The notes below the pieces were generated by a model. That model was not told the origin of the DNA. It ran no database searches and saw only the letters and a program-made list of their open reading frames with translations. From JBBSHS01 sp038232515 (lineage in GTDB: Bacteria; Actinomycetota; Acidimicrobiia; Acidimicrobiales; JAUJNH01): a DNA stretch of 10,094 nucleotides. Shown here one piece after another: positions 1 to 6,579 of this stretch. The stretch spans positions 1 through 10,094 of the forward strand of contig JBBSHS010000087.1 of assembly GCA_038232515.1 (NCBI GenBank). Reading direction: 5' to 3'. Position 1 is the first letter of the stretch. Each line of letters starts with the position of its first letter. Both the position numbers and the translations under genes were made by a program.

Positions 1-1
1 G

Positions 2-247
2 GCTTCGATGTCCACCGGTCTGGATGGCATGGGCCACCTGGAGGCCGACCTGGACCCCGAAGGCACGGCCATCGTTTCCACCGTGCTGGAGCGCATCGCC
101 CAGCAACTGTGGCGGGCCGAGCACCCCGACGACACCGCAGACCCGCCCCGCACCACCGGCCAGCGCCGGTGCGACGCCGACCAGGCCCATCACCCGGATG
201 GCCGGTCGCCCTTCGGAGCCGCCTTGGCCCCCGATGACACGGACCCA
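2..247 (+). pseudogene. DUF222 / 13E12-type HNH endonuclease family, internal fragment
   Basis: The frame is open from the left edge, so the true start lies outside the window. Its residues up to about nt 215 follow the DUF222 pattern that precedes an HNH nuclease domain in actinobacterial 13E12-repeat proteins: LEADLDPEGTAIV, then LWRAEHPDD, then RTTGQRRCDAD. After PDGRSPFG the match stops. No HNH motif follows, and the same frame continues into unrelated, Arg/Pro-rich sequence up to a stop at 671-673. Family members are usually 400 aa or more, so this is a piece cut on its 3' side by deletion or rearrangement. DUF222-HNH genes are highly repeated in actinobacterial genomes and commonly decay. 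The family call comes from motif recognition. The exact 3' boundary of the homology is uncertain. Confidence 0.6.
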
Positions 248-343
248 CGATCGGTGTGCCTAACTCTGCGGCCCATGGCGGACTGCCCACGATCGCGTCG
301 TTGGCAACGGCCGGAGGCACGCCAGGACCCACCGGAGAAGGTG

Positions 344-859
344 ATGTGGGGCGACCGGCATTTCGCCAAAGCCGCCGGTGGCCGCGCCGTCGTCCAGGTC
401 GAGGGCGACGTGATCTACCTGGCCGCGGCGGTTCGCAACGCCGCCGCCGGTGACACGGGCTTCTGGCAGGGGGCCATCCGCGACGCCGACGATCCGGCCC
501 GACAAGCGATTCTGGCCGCCTTGGCCGACGGCGAGCCGCTGACCGTCGACGTGCTCTACGGCGACCAGGAAGGCGGCCAGCGATCACCCGGTTCATCCTC
601 ACGCCCATGGGCGAGGAATGGCTCTTCGACGCCAACCGGCACTGGAGCCTCGACCGGTCAAACCCCCCGCTGATCCGACTGTCCCGCCCGGCCGGACTCC
701 GGGCCCTCTCGCCTTCGCGGTTCGCCTGCGGGTCAACGGCGTTGCCCCCGACGACCGCAAAGGCGACAACGTGCCCAGCTGCTAACTCGGGGTCTACGAC
801 CCGGAACGCACGGGACATGGCTTTCCCATCCGCGGCACGATTTTTGACCGCAGCTCCAG
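344..859 (+). pseudogene. Frameshifted remnant of an unrecognised protein
   Basis: I do not recognise this protein. A coding-like stretch starts near 344 (MWGDRHFAKAAGGRAVV) and reads in one frame to about 580 (LTVDVLYGDQEGG). It then seems to continue in a second frame from 580 (AITRFILTPMGEEWLFDA) and in a third frame from about 690 (FAVRLRVNGVAPDD), with an in-frame TAA at 783-785 followed by more sensible sequence (LGVYDPERTGHGFPIRG). Each segment has protein-like composition and ends where the next frame becomes plausible, which is what a gene with at least two frameshifts and a nonsense mutation looks like. It joins the DUF222 fragment on its left and abuts the 3' end of the minus-strand gene on its right. 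Sequencing error could explain single shifts but hardly all three lesions. Confidence 0.35.
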
Positions 860-1405
860 TCAGCTGCCAGGCGTCGAGAGGCGGGCGTCGTAGACCTCGT
901 TCGCGGGCAGGCTCAGGAGCCGCGCCGTCTGAGCCTCCTTGAGCGACACCAAGCGCGCTTCGTCGGCGGGTGATCTCGCTTCCTGGCGGACCAGCAGGAC
1001 GAATTCGTCACTCAGGTGCCCGGGCCGCAATGTAAGGTCGACCGTCGTCCCCTGATGACACAGACGGAAGAAGAACCGTCCCTGCGGGGCCTCGGGGGCG
1101 TCTTGGGGGGCCATGTCAAGCTCGACCCGGTAGCGACCACCGGTCACCGCCCGCGTGACCATCTCGAATGCATCTCGGGCGCCGGCGCCCGGGAAGGCGG
1201 TCTCGACGTAGAGGTCAGAGCGCTCGGGCGGGTGATCTGGGCACAACCTTGGGAACGCCGCCTGCATCGCCTTGAAGCCGTGGGCCAGACCGGCAATGGA
1301 GCTGCGGCCATGGTATTTCAGAAGGTCGTCGAAGGAGATCGAGATCAGCTCGCCCTCGTCGATTACATCGAGCACGTCGGACGTCGGCGTCGTCACCGTC
1401 TCCAT
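860..1405 (-). CDS. FmdE-like domain protein with degenerate metal-binding signature
   Basis: This is a 181-aa cytosolic protein with no signal peptide or membrane segment. Residues 25-50 (SFDDLLKYHGRSSIAGLA, then HGFKAMQAAF) resemble the start of the FmdE family, named after a gene in the molybdenum formylmethanofuran dehydrogenase operon, where the signature is HGHxCPGxxxG. Here the second His and the Cys are replaced (H32 G33 R34 S35 S36), and one extra residue is present. The next segment (GARDAFEMVTRAVTGGRY) occupies the place of the family's conserved Cys-containing helix and also lacks Cys. The length is close to a single FmdE domain. The ATG is preceded by AAGAGG with a 10-nt gap. The gene diverges from the fructosamine-kinase gene across 49 bp, so the two may share control. 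No enzymatic role is assigned: the family link is moderate and loss of the Cys/His ligands argues against metal binding of the usual kind. Confidence 0.6.
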   Translation of the reverse strand: METVTTPTSDVLDVIDEGELISISFDDLLKYHGRSSIAGLAHGFKAMQAAFPRLCPDHPPERSDLYVETAFPGAGARDAFEMVTRAVTGGRYRVELDMAPQDAPEAPQGRFFFRLCHQGTTVDLTLRPGHLSDEFVLLVRQEARSPADEARLVSLKEAQTARLLSLPANEVYDARLSTPGS

Positions 1406-1439
1406 GGTAGGCAGACCTCTTCACCTCTGATGGGCTATG

Positions 1440-1445
1440 TAGGAT
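1440..1445 (+). promoter_or_regulatory. -10 box TAGGAT for a likely leaderless transcript
   Basis: TAGGAT fits the actinobacterial -10 consensus TANNNT and ends 9 nt before the ATG at 1455. Transcription would therefore start at or within a few bases of the start codon. There is no Shine-Dalgarno sequence between it and the ATG. No clear -35 was seen. Confidence 0.4.
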
Positions 1446-1454
1446 CCGGGCGTC

Positions 1455-2324
1455 ATGGAGCCGGCCCTATGTCGTGCCGTGGAGCAGCGGTTGGGCGCGG
1501 CGGTGGCCGGCGTGACGGTCGTCCATGGTGGCGACGTGGCGTCTGCCTACCGCGTTGACCTGATCGACGGCCGCAGGGTGTTCGTCAAGTCCCATGCCGA
1601 TGCCCCCGCCGGCTTCTTCACCACCGAGGCGAGGGGCCTCAGCTGGTTGGGAGAGGGGGGAACCGTCGCCCTCCCGACCGTCTACGGCGTCTCGGACGGT
1701 GACGGCGGACAGCCCGCCCATCTCGTGCTCGAGTGGATAGACACCGGACGGCCCGGGCCCATGACCGAGGCACAGTTCGGGCGGGCGCTGGCCGGCCTGC
1801 ACGGCGCCGGCGCCCCCTGCTTCGGGCGGGAGGACCGCCGCACGACGGGCAGTCGGGGGCTGCCCAACGAGCCCTGCGCCATTTGGACGGAGTTCTACGC
1901 CACCTGTCGCCTGCTACCGCTGGCCCGGCTGACGTCCGCCGCCCACGTCCTGTCGCCCTCGACGATCGCCGCCCTGGAGGATCTGGCTGGACGGCTCGAC
2001 CGCCTCGGCGGTCCACCCGAGCCACCGGCGCGCCTGCACGGCGACCTGTGGGCCGGGAACCGGCTGATCGACGACCACGGGCGCAGCTGGTTGGTGGACC
2101 CGGCCGCCCACGGCGGCCACCGTGAGTTCGACCTGGCCATGATGCGCCTGTTCGGCGGGTTCGGCCCCGCCTGCTTCGCGGCCTACGACGAGGTCTCCCC
2201 CCTCGGCGACGGGTGGTGTGAGCGGGTCGTCCTGCACCAGATCGCGCCACTGGTCGTGCACGCCCTCAAGTTCGGTGGCGGCTACGTGAGCCGGGCTACC
2301 GAGGCCATCCTGTGCTACCGCTGA
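1455..2324 (+). CDS. Fructosamine kinase / ketosamine-3-kinase family protein
   Basis: The 289-aa protein has the length and motif order of the FN3K (fructosamine-3-kinase) family, which has an aminoglycoside-phosphotransferase-like fold. Members phosphorylate sugars attached to amines (Amadori products), which destabilises the adduct and repairs glycated protein. Visible motifs are the nucleotide-loop region near residues 24-34 (HGGDVASAYRV), the ATP-contacting Lys in VFVKS (K45), the hinge LVLEWID, the catalytic loop HGDLWAGN (H195, catalytic D197), and the metal-binding VDPAAHGGHREFDLAMM. The C-terminal FGG.G, Y.E, PL and GGGY elements typical of the family are also present. No frameshift or missing key residue is seen. 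It starts at ATG 1455, immediately after a -10-like TAGGAT and without an SD, which suggests leaderless translation. The natural substrate in bacteria is often unknown, so the family call is firmer than the reaction. Confidence 0.9.
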   Translation: MEPALCRAVEQRLGAAVAGVTVVHGGDVASAYRVDLIDGRRVFVKSHADAPAGFFTTEARGLSWLGEGGTVALPTVYGVSDGDGGQPAHLVLEWIDTGRPGPMTEAQFGRALAGLHGAGAPCFGREDRRTTGSRGLPNEPCAIWTEFYATCRLLPLARLTSAAHVLSPSTIAALEDLAGRLDRLGGPPEPPARLHGDLWAGNRLIDDHGRSWLVDPAAHGGHREFDLAMMRLFGGFGPACFAAYDEVSPLGDGWCERVVLHQIAPLVVHALKFGGGYVSRATEAILCYR

Positions 2325-2630
2325 CCGCAAAGGGGCGGGGAGAGGGCTGCTCTCAACCTCGCTGGATGGCCGACTTTAGGCGCTTGGCGCCCAGGAGCCG
2401 ACACGATTGAGTCAGGTTCCATGCGGCGTCGACAAGGCAAATGAGGCCGCTTCGAGTTTGTCGAACTGACGACGTAGCGGTGTGGTAGGGCCGGGTCGGG
2501 TTCGAGGGTGACAGCCAGCCCACGAACGCAGGGCGACTGCGCTTGGCGTGCGGGTGAAGAACATCGCCGCTCGTAGGCCCTTAGGATGACCCTCGTCGGG
2601 CGGGGGCGAAGCCCCGGTAGGGTGATTGTC
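2325..2630. other. Intergenic stretch, mostly featureless, with a possible minus-strand coding remnant
   Basis: About 300 bp without a convincing gene. On the minus strand, one frame ending at TGA 2353-2355 reads LVDAAWNLTQSCRLLGAKRL followed by KSAIQRG. This is coding-like but short, has no credible start, and the sequence upstream of it switches frame. A weak hairpin (GAGAG 2340-2344 with CTCTC 2350-2354) follows the kinase gene without a T tract. A strong 5-bp GC stem (GGGGC 2603-2607, loop GAA, GCCCC 2611-2615) sits just before a -10-like TAGGGT at 2618-2623. Confidence 0.3.
2618..2623 (+). promoter_or_regulatory. Candidate -10 box (TAGGGT) upstream of the GH65 gene
   Basis: TAGGGT fits TANNNT and is 7 nt before an ATG at 2631. 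That ATG opens a 15-codon frame ending in SWPSW and a TGA at 2676-2678, so the transcript could carry a tiny leader ORF before the GH65 start at 2707. No clear -35 is visible. A compact GC hairpin at 2603-2615 lies directly upstream. Confidence 0.25.
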
Positions 2631-2706
2631 ATGCCTGTTTCTGGGGACGGCGTGCAGCCGTCGTGGCCATCGTGGTGACCGCGGGCGTAAGGCTGGCGGC
2701 GGCTAC

Positions 2707-5055
2707 GTGATCAGCCAGCCGGCGTACACAGTCGAGCCGTGGTGCGTGCGCGAGACGGAACTCGATCTCGATGTCCTCAGCCAGAGCGAGTCCGTGTTCG
2801 CGCTGTCGAACGGCCACGTCGGTCTGCGCGGGAACCTCGACGAGGGTGAACCCCACGGGCTGCCCGGCTCTTACCTCAACGGCGTCTATGAGTTGCGGCC
2901 GCTGCCCTACGCCGAGGCCGGCTATGGCTACCCGGAGTCCGGTCAGACGGTGATCAACGTCACCAACGGCAAGCTCTTGAGGCTGCTGGTCGACGACGAG
3001 CCCTTCGACGTCCGCTACGGCCAGCTCCGGGCCCACGAACGCCTCCTCGACCTGCAGGCCGGGACCCTGAACCGACAGGCCGAATGGGTATCCCCGTCGG
3101 GGAGGGCGGTGCGCGTCTCGTCGGTTCGGCTCGTGTCGCTCACGCAGCGGGCCGTGGCCGCCATCTCCTATGAGGTGGAGGCGGTCGACGCCGCCATCCG
3201 CATCGTGGTCCAGTCCGAACTGGTGGCCAATGAGGCGTTGCCGGTGCGCACGGGCGACCCACGGGTGGCCGCCGCCATCGAGGCACCGTTGCAGGCGCAG
3301 GATCATGGCTGGAGCGGCTCCAAGGTCATACTCGTCCACAGCACCAAGCGGAGCGGCATTGGCGTGGCTGTCGGAATGGACCACCTCGTCGACGGCCCCG
3401 ACGGCCTGGAGATAGAGGCGGAGAGCGGGCCCGACCTTGGCCGGGTGTCCTTCACGACGGTTCTCCAACCGGGGCAGCGGCTCCGGGTGGTCAAGTTCGT
3501 GGCCTACGGGTGGTCGATGCTGCGCTCCACCCCGGCGCTGCACGATCAGGTGGCGGCGGCCCTGCTGGCGGCCCGCCAGTCCGGTTGGGACGGACTGCTG
3601 GCCGACCAACGCCAGTACCTGGACAGATTCTGGGAAGGCGCCGACGTTGAGGTCGGCGGCGACCCCAGCATCCAGCAGGCGGTGCGGTTCGCTCTGTTCC
3701 ATGTGTTGCAGGCCGGGGCACGCGCCGAGCGGAGGGCGATCCCGGCCAAGGGGCTCACCGGGCCCGGTTACGACGGTCATTCGTTCTGGGACACCGAAAC
3801 CTTCGTCCTCCCGGTGCTGACCTACACCATGCCGTCGGCAGTGGTGGACGCGCTGGCGTGGCGGCGCGACACGCTCCCCCTGGCCATGGAGCGGGCCGGC
3901 CAGCTCGGCCTGGACGGGGCCGCGTTCCCGTGGCGTACCATCGCCGGCGAGGAATGTTCCGCGTACTGGCCTGCCGGCACCGCTGCCTTTCACGTCAACG
4001 CCGACATCGCCGTGGCTGCGGTCAGGTACGTCGAAGCTACGGGTGACGAGGTATTCGAGCGTGACACCGGCCTCGACCTGCTGACGGCGACGGCGCGCCT
4101 GTGGCGATCGCTCGGGCACCACGATCACCAGGGGCGGTTCCGCATCGACGGGGTCACCGGCCCCGACGAGTACAGCGCCTTGGCCGACAACAACGTCTAC
4201 ACGAACCTCATGGCCCAGCAGAACCTCCGGGCCGCAGCCGAAGCTGCGGCCCGGCACCCCGACCGGGCCCGGGAGCTTGGCGTCGACGAGGAGGAGATGG
4301 CCTTGTGGCGGGACGCGGCAGGGGCGATGGTCATCCCCTATGACGACGCTCTGGGCGTCCATCCCCAGGCCGAGGGCTTCACCGAGCACCAGGTGTGGGA
4401 CTTCGCCGGGACAGCGCCCGAGTCGTATCCGCTCCTGCTCCACTACCCGTACTTCGATCTGTACCGCAAGCAGGTGGTGAAACAGGCCGACCTGGTACTG
4501 GCGCTCCACCTGCGGGGTGACGCCTTCACGGCCGCCGAGAAGGCGCGGGACTTCGAGTACTACGAGCACCTGACCGTGCGCGACTCCTCGCTGTCTGCCT
4601 GCACCCAGGCCGTCGTCGCCGCCGAGGTCGGGCACCTCGGGCTGGCCTACGACTACCTGAGAGAAGCCGCGCTGATGGACCTCGACGACGTGGAGCACAA
4701 CACCGGTGACGGGCTCCATCTGGCATCTCTGGCGGGGGCGTGGATGGCGCTCGTCGGCGGCTTCGGAGGGCTGCGCCACCACGGTGGACGGCTGTGCTTC
4801 GCCCCGCGACTCCCCGAGCAGTTGAGCCGCATCGCATTTCTGCTCACGGTTCGGGGCAGACGACTCCGGGTGGAAGTCAACGCCGATTCGGCCACCTATT
4901 CGCTCCAGGCCGGCGAGCCGCTCACCGTGTTCCATCACGGCGAGGAGTTTGCCGCCAAGGTCGGCCAGCACATCGTGAGGCCCACGCCACCGTTGGCCCC
5001 CCTGCGCCGCCCGTCCCAGCCCGCCGGCCGCCAGCCGGGGGAGTCACGCGGGTGA
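2707..5055 (+). CDS. Glycoside hydrolase family 65 protein, probable alpha-glucoside (trehalose/kojibiose/maltose-type) phosphorylase
   Basis: This is a complete GH65 protein of 782 aa from the GTG at 2707, matching the usual 750-800 aa. Order of parts: N-terminal beta-sandwich domain (from about YTVEPWCV at residue 6 to about 280), linker, (alpha/alpha)6 catalytic barrel (about 315-690), then a C-terminal beta-sheet domain. Motifs seen are KGLTGPGY followed by HSFWDTE (W361, D362), the general-acid Glu in GPDEY (E488) followed by ADNNVYTN, and the likely phosphate-contacting regions DSSLS (626-630) and HNTGDGLH (664-671). Such enzymes are cytosolic and split a disaccharide with phosphate to give beta-glucose 1-phosphate plus glucose. 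Substrate cannot be fixed from motifs alone. The frame is open upstream to 2626, but the GTG was chosen because the homologous region begins right after it; its SD is weak. No beta-phosphoglucomutase gene, the common partner, is adjacent. Confidence 0.9.
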   Translation: MISQPAYTVEPWCVRETELDLDVLSQSESVFALSNGHVGLRGNLDEGEPHGLPGSYLNGVYELRPLPYAEAGYGYPESGQTVINVTNGKLLRLLVDDEPFDVRYGQLRAHERLLDLQAGTLNRQAEWVSPSGRAVRVSSVRLVSLTQRAVAAISYEVEAVDAAIRIVVQSELVANEALPVRTGDPRVAAAIEAPLQAQDHGWSGSKVILVHSTKRSGIGVAVGMDHLVDGPDGLEIEAESGPDLGRVSFTTVLQPGQRLRVVKFVAYGWSMLRSTPALHDQVAAALLAARQSGWDGLLADQRQYLDRFWEGADVEVGGDPSIQQAVRFALFHVLQAGARAERRAIPAKGLTGPGYDGHSFWDTETFVLPVLTYTMPSAVVDALAWRRDTLPLAMERAGQLGLDGAAFPWRTIAGEECSAYWPAGTAAFHVNADIAVAAVRYVEATGDEVFERDTGLDLLTATARLWRSLGHHDHQGRFRIDGVTGPDEYSALADNNVYTNLMAQQNLRAAAEAAARHPDRARELGVDEEEMALWRDAAGAMVIPYDDALGVHPQAEGFTEHQVWDFAGTAPESYPLLLHYPYFDLYRKQVVKQADLVLALHLRGDAFTAAEKARDFEYYEHLTVRDSSLSACTQAVVAAEVGHLGLAYDYLREAALMDLDDVEHNTGDGLHLASLAGAWMALVGGFGGLRHHGGRLCFAPRLPEQLSRIAFLLTVRGRRLRVEVNADSATYSLQAGEPLTVFHHGEEFAAKVGQHIVRPTPPLAPLRRPSQPAGRQPGESRG

Positions 5056-5108
5056 TCCGGGGGTTTAGGCCGCCCGACGCCTGTGTGAGCCGTACCAAAC
5101 GTGGACCC

Positions 5109-5133
5109 GGCGCCAATCGGGAACAATGGCGCC
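5109..5133 (+). repeat. Inverted repeat just before the small acidic gene
   Basis: Arms GGCGCCA (5109-5115) and TGGCGCC (5127-5133) are perfect inverted copies with an 11-nt spacer containing GGGA, the only SD-like bases before ATG 5134. In RNA it could form a hairpin with the ribosome-binding bases in the loop; as DNA it could be an operator. No homologous site was seen elsewhere in the window. Confidence 0.3.
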
Positions 5134-5388
5134 ATGTCCGATGAAACGATGTCCGATGACGAGACGGGCCAGGCTGGGTCTGTCGACAGTGGAGTGAACG
5201 CCGATCCGGGCGCCCCCGACGAGGGACCGAACGTCGGCTTGCCCGACTCTCTCCGCCACACCGGGGTGGGGACCGACGACCCCAACATCATCGGTGACGC
5301 CGGGCCGCTCGACGTCGCTCCCGGGTCCGAAGGCGAGGCTGACATCCTGTTCCCCGACGCCACCGATGTGGATCACGTCGAAATCTGA
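5134..5388 (+). CDS. Small, highly acidic hypothetical protein
   Basis: I do not recognise a family. The 84-aa product is strongly acidic, with many Asp/Glu and very few basic residues, and is rich in Gly, Pro, Ser and Asp. It has no hydrophobic segment, so it is probably soluble and largely disordered. It begins with an imperfect repeat, MSDET then MSDDET, produced by a short tandem duplication around two ATG codons (5134 and 5149); a GTG at 5101 is a longer alternative start. Third codon positions are G/C-rich like those of the neighbouring genes, which supports real coding. It lies 78 bp after the GH65 stop in the same direction and could be co-transcribed with it. The proteins it most resembles in style are acidic actinobacterial orphans of unknown role. 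Confidence 0.5.
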   Translation: MSDETMSDDETGQAGSVDSGVNADPGAPDEGPNVGLPDSLRHTGVGTDDPNIIGDAGPLDVAPGSEGEADILFPDATDVDHVEI

Positions 5389-5389
5389 G

Positions 5390-5400
5390 GTGGTTACCAC
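5390..5400. repeat. Small palindrome GTGGTTACCAC
   Basis: Two 5-bp arms around one central T, lying just after the stop codon of the small acidic gene. It could be part of an operator for the downstream transporter, but it is short enough to arise by chance. Confidence 0.2.
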
Positions 5401-5457
5401 TCGCCAGGCTCAAGATGGACTTTCCGTACGGCTGAGCGGGAGCAAGTATCCCCCGGG

Positions 5458-5492
5458 TTGACATAACGAGGATTATCGGCGTGGCGTACAGT
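5458..5492 (+). promoter_or_regulatory. Candidate promoter/operator of the Ni/Co-type transporter
   Basis: A perfect -35 hexamer TTGACA (5458-5463) is followed by TACAGT (5487-5492) as a possible -10. The 23-bp gap is too long for a standard sigma-70 promoter. Between them lies ATAA(CGAGGA)TTAT (5463-5476), a small inverted repeat that could bind a metal-responsive repressor. No cobalamin-riboswitch-like structure fits in the roughly 120-bp gap. Confidence 0.3.
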
Positions 5493-5552
5493 CTGGTTCT
5501 CCTCCAACTTGAGGCCCGGAGTCACCTACGGTGATGCGATCACTCAGGCAGC

Positions 5553-5557
5553 GGAGG
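5553..5557 (+). promoter_or_regulatory. Ribosome binding site GGAGG that decides the transporter start
   Basis: GGAGG lies 5 nt before TTG 5563. The only earlier in-frame start, TTG 5509, has a pyrimidine-rich stretch before it and no SD. Confidence 0.5.
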
Positions 5558-5562
5558 CTGCA

Positions 5563-6474
5563 TTGCTGAATCTCATTGCCGAGGCAGGGGCCAATAAAGC
5601 CTTTGGCGTCGGACTGATGCTCACGACGTTCGGGTTCGGCTTCCGCCACGGCATCGACTGGGATCACATAGCGGCGCTGACCGACATCACCAGCTCCCAG
5701 GACGAGAGCCGTCGCTCGATGTTCTTCGCCACCCTCTACGCCCTCGGCCACGCGCTGGTCGTATTCGGCTTGGGCTTCGCTGCCATCGTGCTGGCCGAGC
5801 AGCTGCCCAGCGGGGTGGACACGATCATGGAGCGCTTCGTGGGCGGCACCCTCATCGTCCTCGGTCTTTACGTGTTCCACGCACTGATCACGAATGGACG
5901 GGAGTTCCGGATGCGCAGCCGCTGGATGCTCATCTTCTCCGGCGTCAGACGAGGCATCCGGTGGGCTCGATCGCGGTCCGCAACCGCCGAGCCGGTCGAA
6001 ATCGTTCATGACCAATCACATGCGCCGAGCGAGGTGCACGATCACGATGCCGTGGCTGTCGGCGCCGAGCCGGGTGGCAGGTCCTTGAGCACGGGGCGCC
6101 ACAGCCATCGCCACCGCCACCTGGTGCCCATGCCCGACGACCCCTTCATGAACTACGGAAAGGCAACGGCGTTCGGGATCGGGATGATCCACGGTATCGG
6201 TGCCGAGACGCCCACCCAGGTCCTGGTCTTCCTGGCTGCGGCAGGCGCAGGCGGCAAGGGCACGGGCCTGTTGCTGCTCGTCTGCTTCCTGATCGGTCTC
6301 CTGAGCTCGAACACCCTCATCGCGGTGGCCGGGACGTTCGGCTTCCTGGGGGCGGCTCGGCACTTCAAGCTTTACGTGACGATCTCGATCTTGACTGCGA
6401 CGTTCAGCCTTGTCATCGGAACCCTGTTCCTAGCCGGCCACTCCACGTTGCTTCCCGGCATTTTCGGGGGCTAA
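5563..6474 (+). CDS. Nickel/cobalt-transporter-like integral membrane protein
   Basis: The 303-aa polytopic membrane protein keeps the NiCoT signature H-x4-D-H (H29, D34, H35) within RHGIDWDHIAALTDI in the first part, with hydrophobic segments around residues 10-28, 50-75 and 92-112. A hydrophilic cytoplasmic-type loop (about 115-195) contains a His cluster, HSHRHRH (180-186), of the sort seen in Ni/Co/Zn carriers. It is followed by GIGMIHGIGAETPTQV (H210), where NiCoT proteins have a second conserved polar motif, then three more membrane segments. It probably moves a divalent metal across the cytoplasmic membrane; direction and metal are not determined. The start is TTG 5563 because of the GGAGG before it; TTG 5509 would add 18 residues. 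The stop codon lies inside a hairpin. Annotation as HoxN/NixA or as an RcnA/NicO-type efflux protein would both be reasonable. Confidence 0.75.
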   Translation: MLNLIAEAGANKAFGVGLMLTTFGFGFRHGIDWDHIAALTDITSSQDESRRSMFFATLYALGHALVVFGLGFAAIVLAEQLPSGVDTIMERFVGGTLIVLGLYVFHALITNGREFRMRSRWMLIFSGVRRGIRWARSRSATAEPVEIVHDQSHAPSEVHDHDAVAVGAEPGGRSLSTGRHSHRHRHLVPMPDDPFMNYGKATAFGIGMIHGIGAETPTQVLVFLAAAGAGGKGTGLLLLVCFLIGLLSSNTLIAVAGTFGFLGAARHFKLYVTISILTATFSLVIGTLFLAGHSTLLPGIFGG

Positions 6475-6483
6475 CGCTTAGCC
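6469..6483 (+). terminator. Hairpin at the end of the transporter gene
   Basis: GGCTAA, loop CGC, TTAGCC is a perfect 6-bp stem that includes the TAA stop codon of the transporter. No T tract follows, so intrinsic termination is uncertain. The inner end of the nearby Tn3 repeat carries the same GTTAGCC (6535-6541). Confidence 0.35.
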
Positions 6484-6501
6484 GGGTCCCTTCTAGGGGT
6501 A

Positions 6502-6539
6502 GGGGTCTGAGTAGCAACGGCGCAGGATTGAACGGTTAG
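6502..6539 (+). repeat. Tn3-family 38-bp terminal inverted repeat (one end only)
   Basis: The 38 bases begin GGGGTCTGA and end ACGGTTAG, the outer and inner ends expected of Tn3-family repeats. Compared from memory with the canonical Tn3 repeat, the first nine bases are identical, ACG and the final AG near the inner end match, and the length is exactly 38. The GGGG outer end faces left, so the element extended rightward over the transposase fragment, whose start is 41 bp inside. No inverse copy was found in the window, so the other end is lost or outside. Confidence 0.7.
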
Positions 6540-6579
6540 CCGCAGCACGGCCGGCTTGGGCTGTGGTTGGGTGGCGGGC

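Noticed and set aside
2499..2506. GGTTCGAG as the T-loop of a tRNA
   Set aside because: No matching acceptor, D-arm or anticodon-arm sequence surrounds it on either strand.
2315..2632. 105-aa minus-strand frame in the intergenic region
   Set aside because: Arg/Pro-rich composition and no motif; the more protein-like segment there is in a different frame.
2629..4971. 780-aa open frame on the minus strand
   Set aside because: It lies wholly opposite the GH65 gene, whose motifs and length are clear; the mirror frame is a result of high GC with strong third-position bias.
5389..5562. Cobalamin or Ni/Co riboswitch before the transporter
   Set aside because: The gap is short and shows no conserved-box sequence or multi-stem architecture that I can identify.
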